Positions 46,702-57,235 of a DNA stretch of 64,000 bases are shown one piece after another (position 1 is the stretch's first letter; every line of letters begins with the position of its first letter). Position numbers and translations under genes: made by a program. Origin of the DNA: Thysanoteuthis rhombus (lineage: Eukaryota > Mollusca > Cephalopoda > Oegopsida > Thysanoteuthidae); assembly GCA_963457665.1 (NCBI GenBank), contig OY735209.1, forward strand, positions 11,434,314-11,498,313. The letters are read 5' to 3'. The notes under the pieces are model-generated. The model was given only the letters and a program-made list of their open reading frames with translations, was not told the DNA's origin and ran no database searches.

Positions 46702-46705
46702 GTAG
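46383..46705. repeat. compound (TA)n array with TTTGTATGTATATATG interruptions
   Basis: About 320 bases of TA-rich sequence in which the interruption TTTGTATGTATATATGTATA recurs three times (about 46426, 46488, 46543), spaced about 55-62 bases. It is therefore a minisatellite built from microsatellite. Six-frame tyrosine/isoleucine runs are artefacts. Confidence 0.93.
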
Positions 46706-47689
46706 GTGCATCAACACCCTAATGTTGAAAAAGCATTTATTTTACATAGCAATATATTTTTTTAATATAATCTTCCTTGTCTTTGCACTTTCAGTGAAGA
46801 ATATTGACCACAGATTAAACATTTCTGATCAAAATTCAGCTAATAACTGTCAAGTTGCAGACATATATTGAATGTTTCTACCCATTAGAAAGTGGTATCA
46901 TTTCAACCATGTATATAAGAATACTTTATTTGATAATTAAAAGTGTTTAAAATCATTTGATGGAAGCTTGATGTTATATGATACGGAAAAAATGATTTTA
47001 AAGAAAGAGGAAAATAATTGTCAAATTCTTCGGTTGAATATGTTGATAGAGAATCGATTCAAAGAAGATTTTTCAGTGTAATTAGTACTCCTAAAGATGA
47101 CATCATAAGTTGGTTTGCATGCAGTCTGAAATTAAAACCGACAAAACAGATTTAATATTCAATTGAGTGAACATTCAATAGAAATGACACGAACAGCGAG
47201 ACATGTCTGTTGTTATACTTACTAATCCCTCATTGTTGAAAACATTTTTGGGGGTAATCTACGTAAGTATGCCCAGTTTCAAAAAACAGATATGTAGTAT
47301 GAAATAATAACTAAATACAATACACATAAAACCTTATATAAAATGATTAACTACATGTATGGAAAAAACTATATAATGAAGGGAGATGGTGTTTGATCAA
47401 CACTGCTGGGATGCCATATTAATGTAACTGATTTGTTTTTTAAATCCCCGAAACAGTTACATGGTAAAGAACTGATGATCCCAATAAAAGACAACATTGT
47501 CCCACAATAACAAAGTATTGGGGAAATAGGGAAAAAAAACAGTGGAGAAAATTCCATGAATTGCATTGCTGGATATTGGGAAATAAGTGACTGAAGTAAC
47601 ACAAAAAAATCTTTTGAAAAAGTTTTTTAATGTTTAGAGTTGAAAGCTGTGAAGCTTTCTTGACAATATATATAAATATATATGTATCA

Positions 47690-47969
47690 AAAAATGGATG
47701 GGTATGATCAAACAGAATCATTATGAATTGCGTTATATCATGTAGAAACATTTATCTGAAATGATCTCCCGTTGTTATGTGGTTAATTTATCACTCAAAC
47801 TAGACAATGTGAATAGAATGAACAATAGGTTTGATTCCTGCAGCAGTCCCAAATTTCTTTAATTATTTCTTCTATTTACATTGTCTAGTTCAAGTGATAC
47901 ATCAACTGTGTGACAATGGGAGATCATTTCAAACAATAGTTTTTATTTAATATAACGCAATTTATAATC

Positions 47970-47985
<16 letters not shown>
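47690..47985. repeat. foldback (palindromic) family E element
   Basis: The left arm (47710-47815) contains TATGAATTGCGTTATATCA, AAATGATCTCCCGTTG and CTAGACAATGTGAATAGAA. The right arm (47880-47980) is the inverse: TTCTATTTACATTGTCTAG, CAATGGGAGATCATTT, ATATAACGCAATTTATAATC. The core of about 60 bases holds a B-box-like GGTTTGATTCCTGCAGCAG. The right part equals family E at 38990 and 45630, so this looks like two copies joined head to head. Confidence 0.68.

Positions 47986-48023
<38 letters not shown>
47975..48023. repeat. (TA)n microsatellite
   Basis: About 49 bases of TA at the right edge of the foldback element. Confidence 0.95.
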
Positions 48024-48029
<6 letters not shown>

Positions 48030-48185
48030 ATGTATACTAATGAGCAAAAAGAATATGACTACTTGCCTAAGTATCCAGACAATAAAGGTAAATATTCTTT
48101 GCTGAAAGATTCAAATTATATAGAATAAATGGTTGGGTATTTTGATGACTCTAAATTAAATATGAATCATTTATCTTATGTTTAG

Positions 48186-48290
48186 ATAATGTTGGAGAAT
48201 AATGTAGATGTCAACTTGAAAGGGAGACATGGTTGGACCGCACTGCACTTTTCTGTTAACAAAGATCACTTGACTGGAGTAAAATGTTTG
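48186..48290 (+). CDS. TRPA1: TRPA1-like exon C, codons 112-146
   Basis: Acceptor TCTTATGTTTAG, donor TGTTTG|GTAAGT. Encodes IMLENNVDVNLKGRHGWTAL and HFSVNKDHLTGVKCL: the second helix of one ankyrin unit, the finger and the first part of the next. It starts and ends in phase 0 and is 105 nt, so skipping it would keep the frame. The matching insect TrpA1 segment reads VIDIQQGGEHGRTALHLAA. Confidence 0.92.
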
Positions 48291-49236
48291 GTAAGTATTA
48301 CTTGAAATACTACTATAAACTAATTTCTTCCTCTCCATTTTTCCTTTGTAGTCTGTGCAGAATTTTTGGTATTTACTCTTGCAAATTTTTGGCAGCAAAA
48401 TTGAAATTGGTTGCTTACAAGAGAAATTGTGGTTGTTACCATTGAATTTACATTGAGACATACGAAGTATTTAAAATTACCTGTCAAAAATTTTTTTGAA
48501 AAGTTTTAGTAAAAATACGATTTTCAGGCAACTGATGGTTGTAACATTATGTGTGAAGACTTCTCTTAATTTCTCATACGGCAGCGGTTGTCACTGTTCT
48601 ATCGATTTTGTAAAATTCCTAACCTAATTTTCTTGAATTCACTCTTAGTAATGGCTTCCAAGCAAAGTGAAGTTGTCAGTGGAGTTGTCAAGGGCAAACA
48701 CTAGACCATATTGATGCAAATAAAGGTAGAAGTGTTGAGAAACCTTGACCACTGTGTTTCACTGCAGAGGCTGTGTGAGACATATGCTATAGACCCATCA
48801 ACTGTTTTTGAATTCAATCATTTATACACTTGTATCTATTTCACTTCTATCAATAAGATGTATCATTAATATTAATGTCTCGCATTTAACCATTTAATTC
48901 ATATATAAAACTTTGTTTGTTAACTGTTCTTATCTCTTAATGAATTAGAAATCTTCCAGTTCACACTCTCCATGAGTTCTTTTATCAATTCTTTAAATTT
49001 TTTTGTATAAATTTCATACCTTCACTCAATGATGTAGTTACCTTATGACTTGCACGATTACAAATTGTGACAGTGAAGATGAGAGCCAGGTTTGTTCAGA
49101 ATAAAATTCAAGTGTTTCATTATATTGTCAAGGAAGTGATCAGTTGAAGAATTGTCTCCCTTTATGATCATTGTAAGAAATGGCAATATCTTGTGATATT
49201 CATATGGGTATTATAATCTGTTTTTTTACATTTCAG
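48291..49236. other. intron after exon C
   Basis: About 0.95 kb, the shortest complete intron here. No repeat array or element recognised. A polypyrimidine tract TCTGTTTTTTTACATTTCAG precedes the next exon. Confidence 0.65.
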
Positions 49237-49345
49237 TTGGAGAATGGTGCTGATCTGGCTATAAAGACTGACAATCATTTGAGTCCTATCCAATTAGCAG
49301 CCCAGCGATCTGCAACTAATACTCTGGACTTTCTAATTGAAAATG
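49237..49345 (+). CDS. TRPA1: TRPA1-like exon D, codons 147-182
   Basis: Acceptor TTTACATTTCAG, donor AATG|GTAAAA. Encodes LENGADLAIKTDNHLSPIQL and AAQRSATNTLDFLIEN, one ankyrin unit with P.QLAA in place of PLHLAA. It starts in phase 0 and ends one base into the next codon, which exon E completes to alanine. The donor is weaker than the others (GTAAAA), and the frame remains open past it for nine codons to a TGA. Intron retention would therefore truncate the protein. Confidence 0.88.
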
Positions 49346-49989
49346 GTAAAATTAGCTTGAAGGGATATGATTACTGATCTAATTGAAATTTTGATAATTT
49401 AGGATTAAATAAGAATTGTTGATTTGAATGGAAAATATCCAAGATATTTACTAATCGCAGGCTGTACTTCTCTACTCTGGCACCATGTGTCCTGGCAACT
49501 TCTATGGTCAAACATATTTTGAATCTGCCATCATTAGGCTGTGTCTCTACCAGAAGAGTTCTTTTATTCAATTCCATACTGTGGTTTGAACCATAATTTT
49601 GTGGCTTGAAAACCAATCATTTAATCAAACCAAATATGTAAAAACCTAACTGTAGTTTGAAAACCAAGTTGGAGATCTGACTTTTTCAAATTTTTATTTT
49701 GGGATAAAATTCGACATGTATTTTTTTTTTTTCTGAATCTTATGAATCTTTTTTAATACAACTAATTGAAATGAGAAGAAAACACAAAAATCACAGCAAT
49801 GCGTCCATGGAATGAACTGACAAGTCCAGATGTCAGACATCTGTTTACATAGGGGTTCCATTTAGGCTCAATTTCTGTTATCCAGCATTTTATGTGGCCT
49901 GGGTATCTTCAGGTCCTGCGATTGTTGGATTAAAAAGATACAAATGTATTTGTGAATGAATCCTGCCCTATGTTTGCTTTATATATATA

Positions 49990-50225
49990 TATATATATAT
50001 ATACCAGCAGGGATACTTGGTGTTGCCTGAGGAAAAATGATTTTTAAAAATGACAACACAGTGAAAAATATCATCTTCCATAAACTTCTTCTTATGTGTA
50101 TATATATATATTTATATATACTAACAGGGATACCTGGTGTTGCCAGGGAGAAAATAATTTTGAAAAATGACAACACAGTGGAAAATATCTTCTTTAATAT
50201 ATTTTTTCTTACACAACTCGACAAA
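49990..50225. repeat. two-copy tandem repeat, about 120-bp period
   Basis: Each unit contains a (TA)n run, a CAGGGATACcTGGTGTTGCC match (about 50009 and 50128), GAGgAAAAaTgATTTTtAAAAATGACAACACAG-type sequence, and TATCaTCTTccaTAAa / TATCTTCTTTAATA. Frames on both strands are repeat shadows. Confidence 0.65.
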
Positions 50226-50915
50226 TTGAAAAAATATTATCTACACAAAGAACTTATTCTTTACTTCTGATCCATGATATTTACCCTCTACGGTAGATTG
50301 ACAAGATGTGATAACAAACTACTAAAAAAAAGACGAAAGTAAATAGTAATCAAAATTGATAATAATGGTTTATAATACTTCAGGAGATAAAGACTCGACT
50401 ATGAAATAATTACTTTTGACTTTACAAAAAAGAGATTTTTAAAAAATTAGCTGATTCAGGTTGCTAGAAAGAAAAGTTGCAAGGGGAAGCATAGAGAAAA
50501 GCATCTGCTAAAAGAAATGTGCGTGTGTGATGTGTGTGCGTTTCGGTGCATGAATGCGTGTGTGTGTATCTCTGCAATTGCTACTATTTCATTGACAAAA
50601 AAGTGATATATCGTATCAAAAACACAGAAGATTTGAAAAAAAAAAAATCAATTTTTATCATGTAAGATTTTTCTGAATTCATGAGACAAATGGTTGGAGA
50701 AAATACTGATAAAGAAAATTATTTGTTTCCCATGTTTAGAACCAGAGATCAGCAAGATATGACCTTTGGTGACCTTGAATGATCTCTGAAGTCAACCTCA
50801 AATAGCCTATGTCACGTAGATGTGTTGTTATTCTTCATGTCAAATATTAGGTCAATGGGCCTTATAGTTTTAGCGTGAAAGCAGTATGAACAAATGAATA
50901 GAAAACTCAAATATT

Positions 50916-50917
<2 letters not shown>

Positions 50918-50981
<64 letters not shown>
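50918..50981. repeat. (TA)n microsatellite
   Basis: About 60 bases of TA, followed by GAGAGAGA. Confidence 0.97.
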
Positions 50982-50982
<1 letters not shown>

Positions 50983-51299
50983 GCATATAGAGAGAGAAAG
51001 AGAGAGGACAATGCTTATTGTGATCACTTGGGGACAGGGTCTTTTGATAATAATTACTGGTTGATGAAATGAAACAGAGGGTAGAAAAATTAGAACAGTT
51101 TGCATCCATTAATATAAATTCATGGTTATGCTATCAAATTCATTTTTATAGCTTATAAAAAATCGCAAAAATCTTTTAGAAATTTTCCATACATTTCAGA
51201 AAGTGTTTGGAACCAACTGATTTTGATAATAATAACGATATAATAACATTATCTAGGATTATTATAAACAGCTTCCTCTATGTGTATGCACAAACACAC

Positions 51300-51750
51300 A
51301 CAAATATATATATATATACATATATTCATATATATATATTATTGTGTCATCCACAGACAGCTGTTTCATTGTATTACAACTCTTCAGTGTGGCTATAGAC
51401 TATCAGTTATCCCATCCAGTACCACAAAGCAGGATTGAAACCTTCACTGCGCTAGGGAACTGGATGGCCAGTAAGGCTGAATTTAAGCGATATATTTATT
51501 TTAGTTTAAATTCCTCGTCCACCAGAGTGCTCTATTCCTATGGAGGAGCATTGGGTGCATCAATAAGTCCACAGTCTTATGATGGAAAAAACATTTATTT
51601 TGCACAAATATTCATTTTTCAAGATAATCTCCTTTCTTGTCACTGTACCTAACCTAACAGATCTCTACTAATCATATAGATCAAATTTTATAGAGTGAAA
51701 ATTTCAGGTGAAAATCCAGCGAATAACTGTGTCAAGATACAGATTTATTG
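51300..51750. repeat. dispersed repeat family D with 3' tail
   Basis: Repeats the order of 32632-32981 (CCACAGACAGCTGTTTCATT, CTTCAGTGTGGCTATAGACT, TTTAAGCGATATATTTATTT, CACCAGAGTGCTCTATTCC). It then continues into GGGTGCATCAATAAG, AAAAACATTTATTTTGCACA and AATAACTGTGTCAAGAT, the same tail found at 46704-46870. Confidence 0.65.
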
Positions 51751-51787
51751 ATCAACCGACGCATCTATATTGATCCTCTACTTTCAG

Positions 51788-51888
51788 CTTCTGTCTACAG
51801 TTCATTCACTTCAGATGACATTAAAGACATTGCACAAAATGAAACAAGTTTGAGTCTGCTCATGGCTATTTGCAGTGGTAACTTAGAG
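51788..51888 (+). CDS. TRPA1: TRPA1-like exon E, codons 183-216
   Basis: Acceptor CTACTTTCAG, donor TTAGAG|GTATGT. After the split alanine it encodes SVYSSFTSDDIKDIAQNETS and then LSLLMAICSGNLE. The first part does not follow the ankyrin consensus and corresponds to the insertion present at this place in TRPA1 proteins (insect: TREEMISFYDSEGNVPLHSAVHGGD). The second is an ankyrin unit with SLLMAI instead of PLH.A. It ends in phase 0. Confidence 0.88.
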
Positions 51889-52114
51889 GTATGTATATAT
51901 TAGTGACCATGTAAATATATGATGTATTCAGTTGGTGTAAAAATAATCGCGTTTTTTTGTTATTTTAAACTTTGATGCTTACTTTGGAATAAACCTTTAT
52001 TTGACTATGTTTATGGAACATGTGTTTTTGAGGTGTTAAATTTTTTCTCTATTTATTTAAGCTGAACATTTTCTGCTCACTATTTATTCTGGTTTATTTG
52101 GGGCTGTCAAACCA

Positions 52115-52470
52115 AAGATGGAAATAGAGGAATTTGTATGAGTTCTAAATAGGACATAAATCATCAGAAACTGCTTGCAATATCAACCAAGAATTGACCA
52201 TCAATGAATGTACAGCTCAACATTGGGTCAAAAAGTTTTGATATTTGGACAAGAGCCTTAAAGATCAGAAAGGTTGTGGATATCCTTCTGCAACTGACGA
52301 CATCTAATTGAAGGCCATTATCAAAGTGGATCCAGTCAAAACAACTTGAGAGGTTGCAGAGGACCATTATATTGACAATTGTTCTACATTTAGCACCAAA
52401 TTAGAAAAAAAACAAAACAGAACAACAATGAATGGGTATTGCATGAGTTTAACAAAAATCAAAATCTTTA
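52115..52470 (+). pseudogene. mariner-family transposase N-terminal remnant
   Basis: Reading with frameshifts gives TINECTAQHWVKKF, DKSLKDQKGCGYPSATDD, LKAIIKVDPVKTT, EVAED and, after about 90 bases, NEWVLHEFNKNQ. These match the DNA-binding half of mariner transposases of the SETMAR type (NERTAQRWFKKF..SGRPS..D...LKA.IE.DP..TTREVAE..KWVPHEL). Multiple stops and indels. The catalytic region is absent. Confidence 0.68.
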
Positions 52471-52984
52471 TTTTTTTTCAACCAAATACATAAATAAAAT
52501 CAACTTCTACTTTCAATTAATATTCTCTGATCAACTGTGCCCTGATTTCCCTTTACTAAACTTTATTCATTACAATTCATGATTTTGCATTTAAATCTTT
52601 TGTAAAACTAAAATCTGACCTAATTTCTGCTCCAAGATATGTGAACAGGCAAAATTAGATATAAGATTTTTCAAAGACAAATCCTTCTTATTTGCAACAT
52701 TGCTGCAAAAAATAAAATATTTCAAAGTGCTCTAATTTCAGACTATGTATAGGTCCAAATTTCTTGGAAAATGCATTGCCATTATTATCAATCTTTAAGC
52801 AGTTTTCCTATCATCTCATTTTTGTTGCCTGAGTTGTAGTAAACACAGTACTTTCAAATTGTCTGAATTTTTTAGATGGAGTATTGTTATTACAATAACC
52901 TTTTTTTAACTAGTTAAGAAATCAAAAGGAGAATCACTCTAGGATGGCAAGCCTTTGGCAGAGCAAGCTCAAACTTCAAGAGCA

Positions 52985-53436
52985 AGAAAATCCCATTGGT
53001 CCTGAAAAGAAGAGTGTACAACTGATACATCCTCCTGATTGTCATCTTTGGAGCTGAAACATGGAACCTAACCAAGAGGCTGACCTTCAAACTGAGAACC
53101 ATGCAACATGTGCGTGAAAAAATCGTGCCCAGCTGCACATGGAGCAATCACAAGACAGCACAATATATTAGGGAAAGAACAGGAGTCCGAGACATACAAT
53201 CAGTTAGAAAACTCTAATGGCAATGGGCTGGTCATGTTGCAAGAATGGCAAACAATGGATGGACATCATGACTCAAAACATGGATCCTCAGAGATCACAA
53301 GTGCAATCGGGATAGGCTGGATCCAAGATGGAGATACAAACTAGACAAGTTCAGAAAGTATTGACTCCTCAACAATAGAGAAGTCTGGTGAATCCTGGGG
53401 AAGGAGTATGTCCTATGACGAACGATAAAAGACTAC

Positions 53437-53491
<55 letters not shown>
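52985..53491 (+). mobile_element. 3' end of a non-LTR retrotransposon (RTE-like) with (GAT)n tail
   Basis: The best of the four copies. Reading with few shifts gives VIFGAETWNLTKRLTFKLRT, MQHVREKIVPS, NHKTAQYIRERTGVRD, WQWAGHVARMANN, DPRWRYKLDKFRKY and REVW..LGKEYV. GAETWTLTKRL and KWQWAGHVAR are hallmarks of the C-terminal tail of RTE-like reverse-transcriptase proteins. The tail TGATGATGAT runs from 53438 to 53491 and is probably the element's own 3' terminal repeat, since all four copies end in GATGAT. Confidence 0.78.
53438..53491. repeat. (GAT)n microsatellite at LINE 3' end
   Basis: About 18 uninterrupted triplets. Confidence 0.97.
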
Positions 53492-53649
53492 ATAAAAACT
53501 ATCATAGCATTGCAATAAAAAGTCAATGTAGACAACTTATAATTATTATGTCTATTACTACTAGGTCAACAGAAAATAAGATGAAAAAAATTGTCAAAAA
53601 TCGATGAAAGGATAATAGATCAGAGTAAATAATTACATATTATTTTCAG

Positions 53650-53697
53650 GATGTCCAAAAATGCCTCAAGTCAGGGTACCCAGTAAATGACTTTCAA
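53650..53697 (+). CDS. TRPA1: TRPA1-like exon F (48-nt small exon), codons 217-232
   Basis: Acceptor ATATTATTTTCAG, donor CTTTCAA|GTAAGT. Encodes DVQKCLKSGYPVNDFQ, the second helix and loop of an ankyrin unit. It corresponds to the insect segment KAVELCLKSGAKISTQQ, with CLKSG identical. Phase 0 on both sides and a length divisible by three mean it can be skipped without a frameshift, which would remove half an ankyrin repeat. It is too short to stand out as an open frame and is recognised from frame continuity and homology. Confidence 0.86.
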
Positions 53698-54839
53698 GTA
53701 AGTACACATATTTTTTTTCAAATTTTCAGTGTATAATAATGAAAATCGTTCTTGATGCTTTCATTGACAGTGATCTATTTCAGTTAATTAATTCAAGTTA
53801 GGTTTGAATGGGAGAGACTTATTGTAATTAAATTAAACTTTATGACATTGTTTGTAATAAATGCAGTTACAAAAAACCATTATGATATAATACTTTTTGG
53901 AACACATCTTTTTCAATATCATAAACTACTTCATCTTCATATTTCTCTTTAAGATAACAGTGAAATAAACCGCTTCATCTTTATACTTCTTTGTAAACAT
54001 ATCATCGTTATCTTAATGGTGGGACCGCTGAAATACAACTCAAACATCTTTGGTTTTTGATTGTTAATTTATCACTTTGTTCAGAATTTAGAATAGACTG
54101 ATGAGGCTTCTTCTTTGGTCAAATCATCTGACCAGCTGTCTGCTAATGCAAACTCGGCACATTGCCCCCCATTGGCTGACTGGTGAATGATGTCTGTTCA
54201 AATGGCCAAAAGTCGAATCACATGACTGATTCCCTCTAACCTCCAAATCCGCATGGTCAAATATTCTCTGTTATATACACACAGACAAAAAGTACTTAAT
54301 AATACATATACTTAAATTATGTGACCTGATCTTTTTTTTGTTTCCATTTGTCTACATCTTACATTGATTTGTACCCTATGATGACAAATCACATTGTTAA
54401 ATATATCATAATATTTTTAACTTCAAAAAACCTTTTGTAGTGAGAAGATGAAAAACTTTTGAAATAGGCCAATAGCAGTCTATCTTTGCCAATGAACAAA
54501 TCATGCTGCTTCAAAAACTGATTTATAGATTTTAATGATGTACGAGTTGATGAACCATTGCTTTGCTGATGGATAACACAAGTGTGCAAATAGAAATTTA
54601 TGTAATATTAGGTAAACAATTGCCAAAACTGATACATTGGTCGAGGGGTAATTTAAGATGAGTTCAACCTGAAACCAACAACATTTTGATTACCTCATAT
54701 CAATATATACATATTATGCTTGTATGTATATACTTATGTGCATATTGACAAATTATTTCTTTGAGGACAGAATTTTTCGTTAGTTTCCTCTCTCCCTCTT
54801 CCTCATTATGAAGTCTGCACATTCCTCTCGTTCAGGTTA

Positions 54840-55160
54840 TATATTTTAAAATCAACGCTTCTCAAGTGTGACAGAAACAGCACTTACTATGTATTTTTAA
54901 ATCAAAATAAGGCCCTCTTAATTCAAGATAAGTGTGACAGACACGGCTCTCAATACATATTTCTGAATTTAGATAAAGCCCTCCTAATTCAACATAAGTG
55001 TGACTGACACGGCTCTTATTTTGTATATTCTAAAACTAAAATAAAGGCCTCTCAAGTCAACTTGAGTGTCCCCACACAATTTTCTCTGCTACTGGAGCTG
55101 ACTGTTGATGATAGGTGGTGTAGCTTGGCAACAAACAGGCTTGGCTGATGCTTATTACTG
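54840..55160. repeat. three-copy tandem repeat, about 70-75-bp unit
   Basis: AAGTGTGACAGAAACAGC (about 54865), AAGTGTGACAGACACGGC (about 54932) and AAGTGTGACTGACACGGC (about 54999) each lead into a TnnnTATTTTTAAAT segment and AAATAAGGCCCTC or AGATAAAGCCCTC. The spacing is about 67 bases. A stray AAGTGTGACAGATATGG lies at about 55168, just before the (TA)n array. Confidence 0.7.
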
Positions 55161-55189
55161 ATGCTATAAGTGTGACAGATATGGTTCTA

Positions 55190-55359
<170 letters not shown>

Positions 55360-55564
55360 TTTGAAAGTCACCTTAAATTAAATTTCTGTTCCAGACTGAT
55401 CTGCTATGAGAAATTTTAAAATATCAACTTATCAAAATTTACCATCTGGTTTGATTATGTTTCGTATTGAACTCATCTTTGATCCCATTATTTATTCATG
55501 CTTCTATGAAAAATCATCTGATCAATGAAAACCAATATTTTTCAACTCATTTATTCAAATACAG

Positions 55565-55753
55565 GAAGATCTCTCCACTCCAGTACACAGTGCATGTTTG
55601 CAAGGGAATTTGGAAGTATTACAACTCATGTACGAATATCAAACAGAAAACTTCTTAAATGCTCTTCATACTCCAGATTCCCACCAGATGACGCCACTAC
55701 ACAAGGCTGTACAACTCAACCAACCTTCAGTTGTTGATTTCCTTTGTGACAAG
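55565..55753 (+). CDS. TRPA1: TRPA1-like exon G, codons 233-295
   Basis: Acceptor TCAAATACAG, donor GACAAG|GTATTA. Encodes EDLSTPVHSACLQGNLEVLQ, LMYEYQTENFLNALHTPDSH and QMTPLHKAVQLNQPSVVDFL CDK, two ankyrin units with a longer loop between. DLSTPVH is identical in the insect protein at this position and the loop length is similar. Phase 0 at both ends. The donor GTATTA is weak, so splice efficiency here may be regulated or the site may be partly decayed. Confidence 0.92.
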
Positions 55754-55854
55754 GTATTACCTAACTATATCTTTCTATTTCTACCGACTTTCTTTCGATC
55801 GATGAACCGGTTGATGCCGCTCCTATTGACAGTGGAACTTTTTTGTGAATAGAA

Positions 55855-56347
55855 TGAAAAATAATGGAACTTTTGTCTCAGTCCCCCTTCAAAGTACTCT
55901 CCTAGGGACCTCACACACTAATCACAAAGTACCATTTATTTTTCAAAAGAGTCTGCAACAGTTTGCAAAGTCCCTTTTTTTGATTGCCTTGTTGCATTCT
56001 CCTTAATCTCTTTCATGGTTTGAAATCTCAGCCTTTCAATAGTAAAAAGCAAGAAGTTGCAAGGAGCCAAATCTGGACTTTATGTAGGTTGACTGACCTA
56101 GGTTATGTGATATTTGACAAAAAACTCTCCATGAGACATGAAGAATGAGCAGGCTTGGTCATTGTGAATGCAACAGCCTCACATTACACAAGCTCACTCA
56201 ATGGCATCTCACTGCCAACTGAGTAATTATAAGGTAGAGCATCTGTTTATATATGCAAAGTAAGGTCCCTTCTGATTGGATGCCAAGTTACTTCAAGTTT
56301 GTGCAATATTCAAAATGGCTGGGTATTTTCCTGTCAGACCTTGTATA
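55855..56347 (-). mobile_element. mariner/Tc1-superfamily relic, same family as 19357-19893
   Basis: Read on the minus strand it starts CAAGGTCTGACAGGAAAATA, then CCAGCCATTTTGAATATTG, AATCAGAAGGGACCTTACTT, TGAGATGCCATTGAGTGAG and ACAATGACCAAGCC. These are the same landmarks, in the same order, as the plus-strand copy at 19357. The transposase C-terminal remnant (GLRFQTMKEIKENATR-like, then GEYFEG) follows. The far terminal repeat is not clear, so the left boundary is approximate. Confidence 0.65.
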
Positions 56348-56844
56348 CATGAAATGATTGAAATGTTATAACTTTCAATGCCAAACTGATTTTTTACTTT
56401 CTGGATGAATGATTAGATTTCAGGTAACTTTGAAGAATAAAGTTAAATCATGCAGCTACTTACTGGATGAAGTAAATGTAGATCCTAATTTCAGTCATTA
56501 AGAAAATACGATTTTCACAATTTTAAAAACTTCAAATTCAACTTATCAGATTGATTTTTTAATTAAAGATTACATTATGATATACGGAAGAGGGATTTAC
56601 TGTAGAATAATTGTAAGTGAGTTAGTCTAGCAGACAGTTTTTACTGAGTAGTGTGTCTGACCCTCACTGGGTGACCCAAACTTGTGGCTTTGTGCTCAGT
56701 TTAGTAAATACCTATATTGCTAAGAGAACCCAGTATATATGCTTTGCTTTTAAAATACTTATTAATCAAAACTTATATAGAAAAAAACATCAAAAGTTTT
56801 TATTCTTATCTGATTAGACATATCTTGCTATATCATTCTTAGAT

Positions 56845-57235
56845 TCTATGTCAGAAACCATCAATCAAAACTGCTGACGTAGGTTTCTGCAAGATGGTCT
56901 GGTTGGCTGACTATGTGCGTATCATATGTACAGACTGCCTCGATGGATCTAAAGGGCTGAAAATTTAAACATTTACTCTTTGATGTTTAGAAAAATTAAC
57001 ATTTTTATTTTATAACCGCTCACAGAATAGGTCTTCAGTGGTATGTTCAATTTCCAATGTAAGTTTATGCTGAATTTGTCTCTTAGTTTGTTTCTTTTTT
57101 AAATCGGACTCTTTACTGACTACTACCAGACAAAATTAATGATTCATCACCCTTTTTTGATTGATCACTACTAAGATAGCATGCTGGCAAAAGTCACTGG
57201 TCATGTAATGGTTTCTATTGATTGACTAACCAGAT
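56845..57235 (-). repeat. dispersed repeat family A, near full-length minus copy
   Basis: AGAAACCATCAATCAAAACT, AGGTTTCTGCAAGATGGTCT, GGATCTAAAGGGCTGAAAAT, TTACTCTTTGATGTTTAG, TGTAAGTTTATGCTGAATTT, GATAGCATGCTGGC and GGTTTCTATTGATTGACTAA match the family from end to end. It stops about 70 bases before exon H. Confidence 0.65.

Larger units (their letters stand above)
46082..48185. other. intron after exon B
   Basis: About 2.1 kb, dominated by (TA)n-rich arrays (46187-46253 and 46383-46705), a segment near 46704-46870 shared with 51549-51750 (GTAGGTGCATCAACA.., GCATTTATTTTACA), a foldback family E element (47690-47985) and another (TA)n (47975-48023). No coding sequence besides repeat artefacts. 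Confidence 0.7.
49346..51787. other. intron after exon D
   Basis: About 2.4 kb. Holds a two-copy duplication near 49990-50225 (two units with ACAGGGATACCTGGTGTTGC and AAAATGACAACACAGTG, one with CAGCAGGGATACTTGGTGTT), (TA)n arrays (49978-50002, 50918-50981), an inverted copy of the 14050-14110 repeat (50825-50885), a short hairpin near 51009-51055, and family D with its tail (51300-51750). Confidence 0.7.
51889..53649. other. intron after exon E
   Basis: About 1.8 kb. Holds a decayed mariner-family transposase N-terminal region (52115-52470) and an RTE-like LINE 3' end finishing in (GAT)n (52985-53491). The remainder is AT-rich. Confidence 0.7.

Noticed and set aside
46323..46871. Long open frames rich in tyrosine and isoleucine on both strands (also at 32535-33008 and 55057-55381)
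   Set aside because: They are translations of (TA)n and (TA)n-like arrays, open in all frames, with no protein resemblance.
52914..53147. 77-codon minus-strand frame in the intron after exon E
   Set aside because: Antisense shadow of the RTE-like LINE tail, whose + strand reading is recognisable.
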